A stretch of DNA of 38,448 nucleotides from an uncultured Desulfococcus sp. GTDB lineage: Bacteria > Desulfobacterota > Desulfobacteria > Desulfobacterales > Desulfococcaceae. The position numbers and the translations under genes are program-made. The notes under the pieces are model-generated. The model was not told where the DNA came from, searched no databases, and worked only from the letters and a program-made list of their open reading frames with translations. The stretch covers positions 1-38,448 of the forward strand of contig CAJXSB010000003.1 in assembly GCA_913060435.1 (NCBI GenBank), read 5' to 3'. This document shows positions 8,719 to 17,606 of this stretch, in pieces. Position 1 is the stretch's first letter; every line of letters begins with the position of its first letter.

Positions 8719-10185
8719 CTACGACCCATCCAGCCCCAGAAATCCGAAAATTCTCTCGTCCACATGGGTGATGAACGGATTCCAGCGCAGCCGCAGCATG
8801 TCGGCGGCTGGGATCTGCAGCACACCGCGTTCCCCCCGAAGCGCGATGCCTCCCAACGCGATGCCCGGGCTCTTTTCCGCCTGACCACCGCCGTAAACGG
8901 GGTCTTCCGGGGGAAACGGCACGGCGACGTGGGAGAGGGAATAGATGCCAAGGGGCCAGGCGAGACCGAGTTGCACAGCGGCAGGCTCACTTGACTCGGG
9001 GTAATACTGCCGCTCGATGATGCGGAGGCTTCGGTCATTTTCGTTGGTGACCAGGCTGAAGGTAAAGCGGCGGTTCGCATCGTTCTCCAGTATCTGGATC
9101 ATGGCAGCCGGGTCTGACCCGAGAATCGGTCCAATCTCCGCCACGCGGTTGATGTCAAACAGCACCAGCTCATGATCCCCCGGGGGAAGCCTTTCGAACA
9201 GGCCCTGAACCAGGGCAGGGATTGACACCGTGGCGTCGACGACCGAAGAAAAAGCGATCACCGGCGGAAAACGTTCGAGCGTGCCGGCCTTTTTGAGCGA
9301 ATCCAGCCCCCTTTGAATGCGTGTGGTCAGGCGGTAGACGACATCGCCGGCATTCACCGCGAACGAGCCGTACTTGTAGGGATCGTACTCGGGCAGGATG
9401 GCGTTCCAGGCCAGTTTATCCAGGCCCAGCAGATGGCCGAGCCGGGCCTGCCAGACGGCGAGCGCCGCCACCGAGGTCACCCCGATGGCCGGGGAGAGCA
9501 GCACCAGCTTTTGCGTCCTGGGCAGCGTGTCGCCTTCCAGTATCGTCGAAATCGCATATTCAACGGCCAGTGCAGCGCCATTGGAATAGCCGACGATGTA
9601 AAGCGGCCGATCATCGACCTGCACCGCCAGGTGATGCATGGCCAGGCGAACGGCGGAAGCCATGTCCTTCCAGGTGACCGTCACCAGCCCCGATGGCGCC
9701 GTGCCGTGCCCCGGCACCCGGAGCCCCACCACGTGGGCGCCGGCCTTGTTGAGCCGCTGCCCCAGGTGGCGCAGACTGTAGGGGGAATCGGACATGCCGT
9801 GCAGGAGCAGCACGCCGGCCTTTGGAGACGTCGCCGGGAGCTCGAAGCTTCGGTTCCAGTTGGGCGACCACCGCTCGGGATCCGCGAGGCTGCCCCGGTT
9901 GTAGCGGTTGATAAGGCGCCGCTCTTCGGGCGGGGTCTTTGCGTAGACCATTTCGTCCAGCTGCTTGAACAGCCGGTCTTCCAGCGCCAGGTAACCGGCA
10001 AAGGTCTTTATATCGCCCGATGCCGTATACTCTTCGTCAAGATCGACCGTGTGCCAGACATCCAGGTCCGGCCGCTGTTCCATGAGAACGATAAAGACGA
10101 TGATGAGCGCCACCAGGGAGCCGGCGACGCTGAAGGCCAGTGCTTTGAGAATTTCCCGGATCATTCGGGTCAGCTTGAACGCCAT
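8719..10185 (-). CDS. Membrane-anchored alpha/beta hydrolase (serine hydrolase)
   Basis: A 488-residue protein. One membrane helix at residues 14-35 has a basic residue before it, so the enzyme domain probably faces the periplasm. The domain shows LLLHGMSDSPYSL (oxyanion region, residues 127-138), VPGHGTAPSG and the nucleophile elbow GYSNGA (Ser201). The acid and His are likely in FSSVVDATVS and the region after it, but I cannot fix them. The substrate may be a lipid, ester or peptide. It has a GGAGG ribosome site and starts 38 bases after the ABC ATPase gene, so it is the last gene of the operon. Its C-terminal 45 residues recur in the fragment at 3226-3495. Confidence 0.85.
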   Translation of the reverse strand: MAFKLTRMIREILKALAFSVAGSLVALIIVFIVLMEQRPDLDVWHTVDLDEEYTASGDIKTFAGYLALEDRLFKQLDEMVYAKTPPEERRLINRYNRGSLADPERWSPNWNRSFELPATSPKAGVLLLHGMSDSPYSLRHLGQRLNKAGAHVVGLRVPGHGTAPSGLVTVTWKDMASAVRLAMHHLAVQVDDRPLYIVGYSNGAALAVEYAISTILEGDTLPRTQKLVLLSPAIGVTSVAALAVWQARLGHLLGLDKLAWNAILPEYDPYKYGSFAVNAGDVVYRLTTRIQRGLDSLKKAGTLERFPPVIAFSSVVDATVSIPALVQGLFERLPPGDHELVLFDINRVAEIGPILGSDPAAMIQILENDANRRFTFSLVTNENDRSLRIIERQYYPESSEPAAVQLGLAWPLGIYSLSHVAVPFPPEDPVYGGGQAEKSPGIALGGIALRGERGVLQIPAADMLRLRWNPFITHVDERIFGFLGLDGS

Positions 10186-10223
10186 GCGCCCCCCTCCGCC
10201 GGACGGGGACCGCCAGGCGTTTT

Positions 10224-10985
10224 TTAGCTGGAAAGATGCCTCTCGATATCAGCCTTTTTCATATCATGATCCAGGGGTAGACCGCCACCCATTTCAAGAT
10301 ATTGTCGCCCCGCTGGCGGCGATACGATTCTCCCGTCCCTCAAGGTGACGATCCTGCCGGCGCGTCCGGCCAGGTCCGGGTTGTGGGTCACCATGACGAT
10401 GGAGAGCCCTTTTGTATGGAGGGATTCCAGGAGCCGGAAGATCTTCTCGCTGTTGGCGGTATCGAGGTTGCCCGTGGGCTCGTCCGCAAAGATGATCTCC
10501 GGATCGTTCACCATGGCCCTGGCCACGGCCACCCGCTGCATCTCCCCCCCGCTCAGCTGGTTCGGATGGTGGCGGGCCCGGCGCTCCAGGCCCACCATCC
10601 CGATAAGGGACATGATCCTGTCCCGGTTTTCGCCCTTCCCGTTTCCGTTTCGGCTGAACAGCAGGGGAAGCGAGATGTTGTCAAAGACGCTCAGGCCGGG
10701 AATGAGGTGAAACTGCTGAAACACAAAACCGATTTTTTTTCGCCGGAGCCGCACCAGCGCCGATTCGGGCAGATCGCCCACCGTCTGACCGTCGATGGTC
10801 ATCGTGCCGCCCGTGGGTCGGTCAAGGCAGCCCAGAATATGGAGCAGGGTGGTCTTGCCCGAGCCCGACGGCCCGACGATGGAGATGAACTCCCCCCGGT
10901 CGATGGAGAGGTCGACGCCGCCCAGGGCATGGACCTTTTCCGCCCCTCTCGTATAGTCCTTGGTGATATTTTTAAGTTGAATCAT
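10224..10985 (-). CDS. ABC transporter ATP-binding protein, MacB/LolD type
   Basis: A 253-residue ATPase that powers the permease encoded just upstream. Walker A GPSGSGKT is at residues 38-45, the Q-loop at FVFQQFHLIPGL, the signature LSGGE at 144-148 and Walker B IIFADEPTGNLD at 164-175. The sequence groups with MacB/LolD/FtsE ATPases, which drive mechanical transport of lipoproteins, peptides or envelope factors rather than small-molecule import. The start overlaps the permease stop as ATGA, so the two are translationally coupled. The C-terminal extension after residue 220 is short and unremarkable. Confidence 0.95.
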   Translation of the reverse strand: MIQLKNITKDYTRGAEKVHALGGVDLSIDRGEFISIVGPSGSGKTTLLHILGCLDRPTGGTMTIDGQTVGDLPESALVRLRRKKIGFVFQQFHLIPGLSVFDNISLPLLFSRNGNGKGENRDRIMSLIGMVGLERRARHHPNQLSGGEMQRVAVARAMVNDPEIIFADEPTGNLDTANSEKIFRLLESLHTKGLSIVMVTHNPDLAGRAGRIVTLRDGRIVSPPAGRQYLEMGGGLPLDHDMKKADIERHLSS

Positions 10986-12139
10986 CCTTTTATCGCCTCA
11001 ATAGGGTTGATGTTGGAGGCCTTCCACGACGGATAGCCGCCGGCCGCCATACCAACGACCAGCGTGAATGCGACGCATCCTGCGGCCAGCATCGGATCGA
11101 AGTGGATCATCCTCCCGGAGGGGACGTAGGGCATCACTTCCCTGACAAAGCCCTCGATCACGCCTGCCCCCAAAGTCGACAGCAGGATGCCGCAGACCCC
11201 GCCCGCCGCGGTGAGCAGCACCGTCTCCTGGAGGATGATCCTGAATATGTCCGCCCGGGAGGCGCCGACAGCCCGCATCATGCCGATCTCACGGGTCCGC
11301 TCGAAGATGGCCATGAGGATCGAATTCATCACGCCGACGGCGCTGATGAGGATGGCGATGACCGCGATGGAGAGGCTCAGCACCTTGGCGGAGTTGGCGA
11401 GGGTCGCCAGGCTCCGCATGACCTCGTTCATGGTCACGATCTGGATGCCGGGCACCGTCGCGGAGAGTTCGGCGGTGATCTCCTCGAGACGCTCCGGCCG
11501 GGCGACCTTGACGCCGGCCGCCGTCAGCCCACCCCGTTTTTTGAGGATTTCCTGGAGGGCCGCAACGGGCATGTAGACAAAGGCGTCGTCCTGGCTCCCG
11601 GTCTTCCCGATGATTCCCGACACGGTGAATTCCCGCTCCCCATAGCGGATCCGGTCCCCGATCGCGAGACCGTCGTGAGCCGCCACTTCGGCGCCCAGAA
11701 GGAGCCCCGCCCCGTCTCCGGGTATCCGGCCCTCGACCCGCCATCCGGCCTTGATCTCGGGGACGTGGGACATCTCGAGGCCGTAGACCATATCGAGCCG
11801 GTCCCGTTCGACGTTGGGCACCTGGGTGATCAGCATGGGCGAGACCAGGTCGACGTCCGCGGCGCCCCGGATCCGTTCGACGACGGCGGTGTCAATGAAT
11901 TTGGGGGTTACGGCGCCATGGAGAACCAGCGAGGCCACCTCGTGGGGGCAGCCGGCCGGCACGACCATGAAATGGATGCCGGTCCGGCGGATCTCATCTG
12001 CAAGCCCCCGCTCGAAGCCCCGGTTGAAGGAGAGGATGGAGAAGAGCACCGTCACCGAAGCCGCGATTCCCACCAGGGTAAGGAGGCTTCGGAGCCGGTG
12101 CCGCAGGAGGTTGTTGAATGCGAGTCGAATAAAGGCCAT
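10982..12139 (-). CDS. ABC transporter permease, MacB/FtsX/LolC type
   Basis: A 385-residue permease with the standard layout: N-terminal helix (AFNNLLRHRLRSLLTLVGIA, then SVTVLFSILSF), a periplasmic MacB_PCD domain of about 200 residues, and three C-terminal helices with the FtsX signature IGMMRAVGASRADIF. The long frame upstream of 12139 is rejected as N-terminus because it is a shadow of the lipoprotein gene. The true ATG overlaps that gene's stop by one base (TGATG). With the ATPase it should form a dimeric type VII ABC complex that does mechanical work across the envelope. Confidence 0.94.
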   Translation of the reverse strand: MAFIRLAFNNLLRHRLRSLLTLVGIAASVTVLFSILSFNRGFERGLADEIRRTGIHFMVVPAGCPHEVASLVLHGAVTPKFIDTAVVERIRGAADVDLVSPMLITQVPNVERDRLDMVYGLEMSHVPEIKAGWRVEGRIPGDGAGLLLGAEVAAHDGLAIGDRIRYGEREFTVSGIIGKTGSQDDAFVYMPVAALQEILKKRGGLTAAGVKVARPERLEEITAELSATVPGIQIVTMNEVMRSLATLANSAKVLSLSIAVIAILISAVGVMNSILMAIFERTREIGMMRAVGASRADIFRIILQETVLLTAAGGVCGILLSTLGAGVIEGFVREVMPYVPSGRMIHFDPMLAAGCVAFTLVVGMAAGGYPSWKASNINPIEAIKG

Positions 12140-12498
12140 CAGCGCACCTCGACTCCCTGGGCGATGAGCTGGTAGCCGTCTTTGGCGCCCTGGACCACGC
12201 CCGTTACCCGGACCGTCTTCCCCATGGCGGCGGGGATGGAAAAGTTGGCGGGCTTCAGGTTGACGAAGATGCGACCGGTGCCGTCCTGCATGAAGAACCA
12301 GCATTTGTCGGGCGACCCGCACTGGCCGATGATGGTCCCCTCGAGGGTCACCAGCCCATCGTGGAGGGAGCGGTCGAGGTAGACGTCCTTGACGGTGACG
12401 GCTGCGGCGCTGCTGTCCGCCCCGGCGCCGTATTGTTTATCGGAACAGGCGGCCATGAGGATGCCTGCCGATACCAGTATCACGATATGCCTATACAT
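12139..12498 (-). CDS. Small OB-fold lipoprotein, first gene of the ABC operon
   Basis: A 119-residue lipoprotein with signal peptide and lipobox LMAAC (Cys18). The mature part is a small beta-rich OB-like domain: LVTLEGTIIGQCGSPDKCWF, FMQDGTGRIFVNLKP, then GKTVRVTGVVQGAKDGYQ. Such domains bind ligands or nucleic acids in other contexts; here a periplasmic binding or adaptor role for the ABC complex is inferred from position alone. Two Cys residues (GQCGSPDKC) could form a disulfide. The start has AAGGAA upstream. The stop overlaps the permease start. Confidence 0.82.
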   Translation of the reverse strand: MYRHIVILVSAGILMAACSDKQYGAGADSSAAAVTVKDVYLDRSLHDGLVTLEGTIIGQCGSPDKCWFFMQDGTGRIFVNLKPANFSIPAAMGKTVRVTGVVQGAKDGYQLIAQGVEVR

Positions 12499-12542
12499 GG
12501 GAGTATTCCTTCTAGTCAGAACCCAAATCGGGTCTCGTAAAC

Positions 12543-12570
12543 CGGTGTCCTCCGGCTCCGGAAAACACCG
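12543..12570 (-). terminator. Two-part hairpin between divergent functions
   Basis: A 6-bp stem CGGTGT/ACACCG encloses a second 5-bp stem TCCGG/CCGGA with a two-base loop. On the minus strand it is followed by GTTTA only. It sits downstream of the Cys-rich gene and upstream of the ABC operon, so it may end the former or lie in the leader of the latter. Confidence 0.35.
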
Positions 12571-12767
12571 ACATCCATGGAGTGAACAAAACCTGAAATT
12601 TGAGATATATCATTCATAAATGAAAACGAAATTCATTGGACAGAAATACGCGGGCCTGAAGCGACAACATTGCACCGCTGTTCCAGCGAGCTCAAAAAAC
12701 GTATGTTCGATTTAGGAAAGCCTTCGGCAGCCGCCTCATGGAGGCGAAATGCCGCTCGGCAACGAAC

Positions 12768-13205
12768 TCAACAGAGGATGGCGGTTTTCAGAAGATAGAG
12801 GGGTATGGTGGCGGAATTTGGGGGACGGAGGTCCGGCGCGAAGGGAGCAGAAGGCCTGTCGACAGGGGCGGGTTCCATGCACTGCCGTACTATACTCATC
12901 GCAGACAGCGGGAAAGACACCCCAAGATATTCATCGGAAACCACCGCTTCGCACGGATCGCTACCGCAGCAGGACGCTCCTGCATCACCATCCGGGGCCG
13001 TCGCTGCCGGATTGGCGCAACAGGAGATCGCCGTCGGCGGACCATGGGCGCTGCAGGCATCTTCTCCCCCGTGGAGGGTCCAGGCAGAGCCACCCGGCGC
13101 CCCATCGCAGCAGCATGGCATTGCCCCCGACACATCGGCGGCCGCCACCCCGCAGATGAGGAGCACCACGATGGTTCGGGCGATATTTTTAGAGATAATA
13201 ATCAA
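12768..13205 (-). CDS. Cysteine-rich exported protein, unknown function
   Basis: A 145-residue protein read from TTG at 13205, chosen because AAGGA lies six bases before it; an upstream TTG at 13241 has no ribosome site. Residues 1-28 form a signal peptide (ISKNIARTIVVLLICGVAAA, then cleavage near SGA). The mature half is full of Cys clusters: PCCCDG, DACSAHG, SCCANP and SCCGSDPCEA, with His and Asp between, which suggests metal binding or disulfides. The C-terminal part is Pro-rich and unremarkable. I do not recognise the family. The frame is preferred over the overlapping + frames because it has a signal peptide and a ribosome site. Confidence 0.55.
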   Translation of the reverse strand: MIIISKNIARTIVVLLICGVAAADVSGAMPCCCDGAPGGSAWTLHGGEDACSAHGPPTAISCCANPAATAPDGDAGASCCGSDPCEAVVSDEYLGVSFPLSAMSIVRQCMEPAPVDRPSAPFAPDLRPPNSATIPLYLLKTAILC

Positions 13206-13408
13206 AAGATATCCTTTTCCCAGGATGCATACATGCCACAATGTGGTGTTGATGTCAATTTCAAAGTCAGCGGTTCGAGCACCTCAAACCAATAGTAATC
13301 CCCCATCATTAGGACCGCGGTAAACCCGTATTGAAAAGGTGCGGATCCGCGGCAATATTCATCTGTAAAATGCAAATGAAAGATCCAAAGCAATGAAAGA
13401 GGTGCATC

Positions 13409-13552
13409 ATGGCAGAGAATAAAATTCAGGATTATATCGAGACCGATGAGGAAAGAGAAAAAGGTCATCAGGACACCCGCAGCTACAACCACGAATGCGA
13501 GAACAAGGATCCCCACCTGGGCTGCAATATGGGGATCGATGTTGCAGGATAA
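13409..13552 (+). CDS. 47-residue acidic hydrophilic protein, unknown function
   Basis: A short frame starting at ATG 13409, with AAAGAGG about eight bases upstream. The product is very hydrophilic (MAENKIQDYIETDEEREKGH at the N-terminus), with two Cys in its last third (NHECENKDPH and LGCNMG) and His residues that could bind metal. A clean intrinsic terminator follows 75 bases later on the same strand, which supports a small independent transcript. The hydrophobic ORF on the opposite strand (13202-13516) is the mirror image of these charged codons and lacks a ribosome site. Confidence 0.6.
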   Translation: MAENKIQDYIETDEEREKGHQDTRSYNHECENKDPHLGCNMGIDVAG

Positions 13553-13627
13553 TGGAAGCTATGGCAGCGTGCATACCGACGCTGTTCAGATCCCAAAAAC
13601 AGTGATAGTCCACGCATGCTGCCTCAA

Positions 13628-13658
13628 GGCAGGGCCCAACAGCCCTGCCGTTTTTTTT
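13628..13658 (+). terminator. Intrinsic terminator
   Basis: A perfect 8-bp stem GGCAGGGC/GCCCTGCC with loop CCAACA, then G and eight T. It is the best rho-independent terminator in the window and serves the 47-codon gene at 13409-13552. Confidence 0.9.
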
Positions 13659-13828
13659 GGGATGCGCAGTCACAGTCGAGGCATGGGATCGGGATAGGCT
13701 CGGGGAGTATTTACCTTCAGCATTGCGCAAAGGGCACCATCCGTTTTTCACCGGTAACGATGATACGGCAAGCGCTGTCTCCGCTGCGGTGATCGATGGA
13801 CAGCCGTGAATAGTCCGCTTGGGAGAGG

Positions 13829-16591
13829 CTAACGGGATGCCGCCTTGGACCGTGCTTCGCCCCCTCCCTCCTCTCCGCCCTTGAACATTACGGGAAGGAC
13901 GACGGTAAATGTGGCCCCATCGTTCGGAGCGCTCCATACCGAGATGCCACCGCCGTGGAAGGCAACGATCCGCTTGGTGATAGCCAGACCGAGACCGCTG
14001 CCCTGGGGTCGTCCCCGACTCGCTGCGGAGATCTGGGTAAACGGTTCGAAAATCGCCTGCTGTTCCGCTTCGCTGATGCCGATGCCGTTGTCCCGGACGC
14101 TGAGCACCAGCGCATCGTTTTGATGTGCCAGGGCAATGTGAATCTCGCCGGTGCCGGGTGCGCAGAATTTGACGGCATTGGAGATCAGGTTGATCATCAT
14201 CTGCATCAGCTGATCCCGGTCACCGGTGATGGCTGGAACCGCCTCCGGCAGCTCCCGGGTTAGAGAGATCTCTTTCCCCGCGACCAGCTGGTGCGTGGCG
14301 TCAATGGCGCCGCGGATCACGCTGCAGAGGTCCAGGGAGGTGAGCTGCCAGGCCATCCGGCCCGCCTCGATCTTCTGAAAATCGAGCACCTGGTTGATCA
14401 GCCTGGAGAGCCGCTGGGTCTCCGTGATCATGACCGCCAGGAATTCGCTTTTCTCCTCCTTGCCGGTGTCGGGGTAGTCCCTCAGGATCTCGGCAATGCT
14501 CTGTATGGCGGTGAGAGGCGTACGCAGCTCATGGGTGACGGTGGAGATGAATTCATCCTTGAGCCGGTCCAGCTCCTGGAGGCGCTCGTTGGCTTCCTTG
14601 AGATCGGCGGTGACCTTCTCCAGCTCGTGGCTGTAGTTGATCACCTGGCGGGTCTCATCCACGATATCCATCACCTCCTGGATGCCGAAGGTCTCGTCCG
14701 TTACCACCGACGACACCATGACGCGGGCCGAGGCCGACCCAATAACACCGGCCAGCATCGTTTCGACGTGGGTGACAAAATCCGGGTCGGCGTTCAGGGA
14801 TTCCCCCCACCCCGCATCACGATCTCCCATATAGTGGTCGAGGATCTCGCGGGTGCGCTCCTCGCCCAGAAAACGCTCCAGCAGGGATGTCAGGTCCGGC
14901 ACCAGCGCAGTCCCCCGCCAGACGGTCGATTCCCCGGCTTCTCCGGAAAGATGGAACACATTCACGAACATGGCGGCCTGAGTCTGCTCCAGGGGCGACT
15001 GCCGGGTGAACAGCGAAACCCCGATATAGGCCCCGGTGTTGGCCAGCAGGCTCCAGAAAACCCCGTGGGAGATGCTGTCAAACCCGGCGAGGCCGAAAAG
15101 ACGAAAGGGCCGCAGCCAGCCGACGCCCCACGGGCCCTCCTGGATGAAGCTGAGCGGCATCAGGCCGGCATCGGTCATGGTGGGCAGCACCAGGGTATAG
15201 AGCCAGACCAGAAACCCGGCGCACAACCCGGAAAGGGCTCCCGCACGGGTGCCGCCCTTCCAGAAGATGCCCCCAAAGAGCACCGGCGCGAATTGTGCCA
15301 CAGCCGCAAACGACACCAGTCCGATGGCCACCAGCGGGTAGTATTCTGCGGTCTGGCGAAAATAGACATACCCAAGCAGAATCACGGCCACGATCGCTCC
15401 GTGGCGAACGGCCACCAGCCAGGCGCCCAGGTCGCTGTGCCGATCAACCCGCAGGGGACGGATGTGGAGCAGGATGGGCATCACCAGATTGTTGCTGATC
15501 ATGGTCGACAGGGCAATGGTCTCGACGACGACCATCCCCGTCGCCGCCGACATCCCGCCGATAAAGACCAGCAGGGCCAGGGCATTCCGACCATGGGCCA
15601 GGGGGAGGCGGAGCACGAAGGTGTCGGGGTCGACGGCCGTGGCCCCGAACTGGAGAATGCCGGCCACCGCCACCGGCAGCACGAAGAAGTTGATGGCCAG
15701 AAGGTAGAGGGGAAAAAGCCACATCGCCTTTCGAAGGTGCGCCTCATCGATGTTTTCAACAACCGTCATCTGGAACTGCCTCGGCAGCAGGACCACGGCA
15801 AGCATGCTGAGGACGATCTGGACACCCCAGTCCGGCGGGGCGCCTCCAGGCCCCTCGAAGGTCAAGAGGCGCGCCAGCTCGGTGTTCCGGCTCATATGGT
15901 TGAAGAGGTCGGCAAAGCCGCCGTAAAGGCCGTAAGTCACGAAAATGCCGATGGCACCGAAGGCCGCCAGCTTGACCACCGATTCCAGCGCGATGGCAGC
16001 GACCAGGCCTTCATGCCGCTCCGTCACCTCGGGCTTTCTGGTCCCGAACAGGACGGCGAATACGGCCAGAATGACGGCCACGTAAAAAGTGGTGTCCCCA
16101 AAAACGGAAAGGTTGCCGAAGTGCAGGGCCTCGATGCTTTCCGGGTAGTGGGCCAGCAGCAGGAAGCTGGCCGAAACCGCCTTGAGCTGCAGGGAGATGT
16201 AGGGAACGATGCCAAATACGGCGATACCGGTCACCACCCCCCCCAGTGCCACGCTCTTGCCGTAGCGGGAGGCGATGAAATCGGCAATGGAGGTGATCCG
16301 GTGGATGCGGCTGATGCGCAGGATCTTGCGCACCACGACCCAGCCCAGGATGGCCATCAGGGTCGGGCCGATATAGATGGCGAGAAATCCGGGGCCCGAC
16401 CGTACCGCCCGTCCGACGCTGCCGTAAAAAGTCCAGGCCGTGCAGTAGACTGCCAGGGAGAGCGCATAGACACTGGGCCGGTTGATAATGCTTCGCCCGG
16501 CATCGGCACGCTTATCGCCGATGTATGCGACGGCAAACAGGACGCCGATATAGCATAATGCGGCGAGGATGACGGTCTCCGTGGTGATCAT
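13829..16591 (-). CDS. Symporter-type sensor histidine kinase (SSS-STAC-HisKA-HATPase; CbrA/CrbS-like)
   Basis: A 920-residue sensor. Residues 1 to about 510 are a sodium/solute symporter module of about 13 membrane helices (AVYCTAWTFYGSVGRA, ITSIADFIASRYGKS). Residues about 540-640 fit the STAC domain (LLERFLGEERTREILDHYM). A coiled coil leads to the dimerisation box STVTHELRTPL with phospho-acceptor His687. The ATPase has N box ISNAVKF (Asn about 805), DNGIGI (about 834) and GSGLGL (about 864). There is no receiver domain. In known relatives (CbrA, CrbS) this layout couples sensing of an organic acid or amino acid to carbon-use genes. The likely partner is the divergent regulator at 17100. 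Confidence 0.93.
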   Translation of the reverse strand: MITTETVILAALCYIGVLFAVAYIGDKRADAGRSIINRPSVYALSLAVYCTAWTFYGSVGRAVRSGPGFLAIYIGPTLMAILGWVVVRKILRISRIHRITSIADFIASRYGKSVALGGVVTGIAVFGIVPYISLQLKAVSASFLLLAHYPESIEALHFGNLSVFGDTTFYVAVILAVFAVLFGTRKPEVTERHEGLVAAIALESVVKLAAFGAIGIFVTYGLYGGFADLFNHMSRNTELARLLTFEGPGGAPPDWGVQIVLSMLAVVLLPRQFQMTVVENIDEAHLRKAMWLFPLYLLAINFFVLPVAVAGILQFGATAVDPDTFVLRLPLAHGRNALALLVFIGGMSAATGMVVVETIALSTMISNNLVMPILLHIRPLRVDRHSDLGAWLVAVRHGAIVAVILLGYVYFRQTAEYYPLVAIGLVSFAAVAQFAPVLFGGIFWKGGTRAGALSGLCAGFLVWLYTLVLPTMTDAGLMPLSFIQEGPWGVGWLRPFRLFGLAGFDSISHGVFWSLLANTGAYIGVSLFTRQSPLEQTQAAMFVNVFHLSGEAGESTVWRGTALVPDLTSLLERFLGEERTREILDHYMGDRDAGWGESLNADPDFVTHVETMLAGVIGSASARVMVSSVVTDETFGIQEVMDIVDETRQVINYSHELEKVTADLKEANERLQELDRLKDEFISTVTHELRTPLTAIQSIAEILRDYPDTGKEEKSEFLAVMITETQRLSRLINQVLDFQKIEAGRMAWQLTSLDLCSVIRGAIDATHQLVAGKEISLTRELPEAVPAITGDRDQLMQMMINLISNAVKFCAPGTGEIHIALAHQNDALVLSVRDNGIGISEAEQQAIFEPFTQISAASRGRPQGSGLGLAITKRIVAFHGGGISVWSAPNDGATFTVVLPVMFKGGEEGGGEARSKAASR

Positions 16592-16666
16592 AAGTAAACC
16601 CTCGGGTAAGCCCTTGGCCCCGGCCGCACCGATCGCTTCACACCGGCGCCCCGGGAGATCAACAGG

Positions 16667-16873
16667 TTAGGATAATGGGGAACCGGTGCGAAAAATCAGC
16701 AGAATCAGGAGAATCAATGCCAGCCAGACCCCGAAGATATACCCAAAGAGAAGGGGGATTCCCAAGACGAGCGTCGGCAGGTTGAAAAGAGAGAGCAAGG
16801 GGTTGTTAAGCATCACATATCCGAGCAGAAACAACGCGATGAGTCTTCTTCCGCGGACGGCATCTTTCGTCAT
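16667..16873 (-). CDS. Small two-helix membrane protein next to the symporter-kinase
   Basis: A 68-residue protein with two hydrophobic segments (RLIALFLLGYVMLNNPLL, and LVLGIPLLFGYIFGVWLALI running on into LLILLI) separated by a short polar turn. The start at 16873 has AGGGAGG five to six bases upstream; the longer frame to 17062 is not supported. It lies 75 bases before the kinase gene on the same strand and is probably co-transcribed. Similar small proteins are found beside symporters of the SSS family, so it may be an accessory subunit of the sensor. That link is inference. Confidence 0.75.
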   Translation of the reverse strand: MTKDAVRGRRLIALFLLGYVMLNNPLLSLFNLPTLVLGIPLLFGYIFGVWLALILLILLIFRTGSPLS

Positions 16874-17099
16874 GGCAGCCTCCCTGGGGGCAGCGGGCTG
16901 GATGGTTCGGCGAAAGACCGCCGGGGGATCCTCTGCAGGTCTGCAATTGTATCCAGGCCCATTTTCTGTTATTTTCTGAAAAAAGAGCTTTCTTTTTGAC
17001 GCAGCATAGTGCAAATGAAGCGTTGCGTCAATTTCCCCGCGATTCGCAATGAATGCGCGCATACGGCTGTGAAGACGACCCCATTATGGAGACAGGTGG

Positions 17100-17483
17100 A
17101 TGCCCCCCAAACGAATATTGATTGTGGACGACGAGTTGAGTATTCTCGTGCCCCTGAAGTTCCTGCTCGAGAAGAATCAATTTGAGGTGGAAGTGGCCCA
17201 GAGCGGGAGGGATGCCCTGGAAAGCATCGATCGCGCCAAGCCCCATCTGATCCTCCTGGATATCATGCTGCCGGATCTGGACGGCTACGAAATTTTTCAG
17301 ATGATCCGCGAAAAATCGGCCTGGGACGACATCAAGGTCATCTACCTGAGCGCAAAAAGCCGCGATGTGGACATCGCCAGGGGGCTCAACCTCGGCGCCG
17401 ACGCCTACATCACCAAGCCCTTCACCAATGCCGATCTTCTGGAAAAAATATCGACGGTGCTCCAGGCCCCACCGGAAGAGTGA
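17100..17483 (+). CDS. Single-domain response regulator (receiver only)
   Basis: A 127-residue CheY-like receiver with every conserved residue: the acidic pair VDDE near residue 10, phospho-acceptor Asp54 in LLDIMLPD, Ser84 in IYLSAKS and Lys106 in ITKPF. There is no output domain, so it acts by protein contact or as a phosphate relay. It is transcribed away from the symporter-kinase and its small membrane protein, about 230 bases from the latter, and the kinase lacks its own receiver, so the two are likely partners. GAGACAGGTGG precedes the ATG. Confidence 0.93.
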   Translation: MPPKRILIVDDELSILVPLKFLLEKNQFEVEVAQSGRDALESIDRAKPHLILLDIMLPDLDGYEIFQMIREKSAWDDIKVIYLSAKSRDVDIARGLNLGADAYITKPFTNADLLEKISTVLQAPPEE

Positions 17484-17606
17484 TCCCATTTTAAAAGAAA
17501 TTTCCCTTAATAGTTGACAATTCCAATCCGATTCGAATCTTTCTAACGTAGATTTATTCATTAATCATCTCATCCAACCAATTTCAAATTGAAGGAGGTC
17601 CAAAAC

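Noticed and set aside
13202-13516. Hydrophobic minus-strand ORF opposite the 47-codon gene
   Set aside because: The hydrophobic residues are the antisense of charged codons. It starts with GTG and has no ribosome site. The plus frame has both a ribosome site and a terminator.
14291-16558. 755-codon plus-strand frame across the symporter-kinase gene
   Set aside because: It is a shadow. Its low-complexity composition (His, Gln, Gly, Asp) mirrors membrane helices on the true strand.
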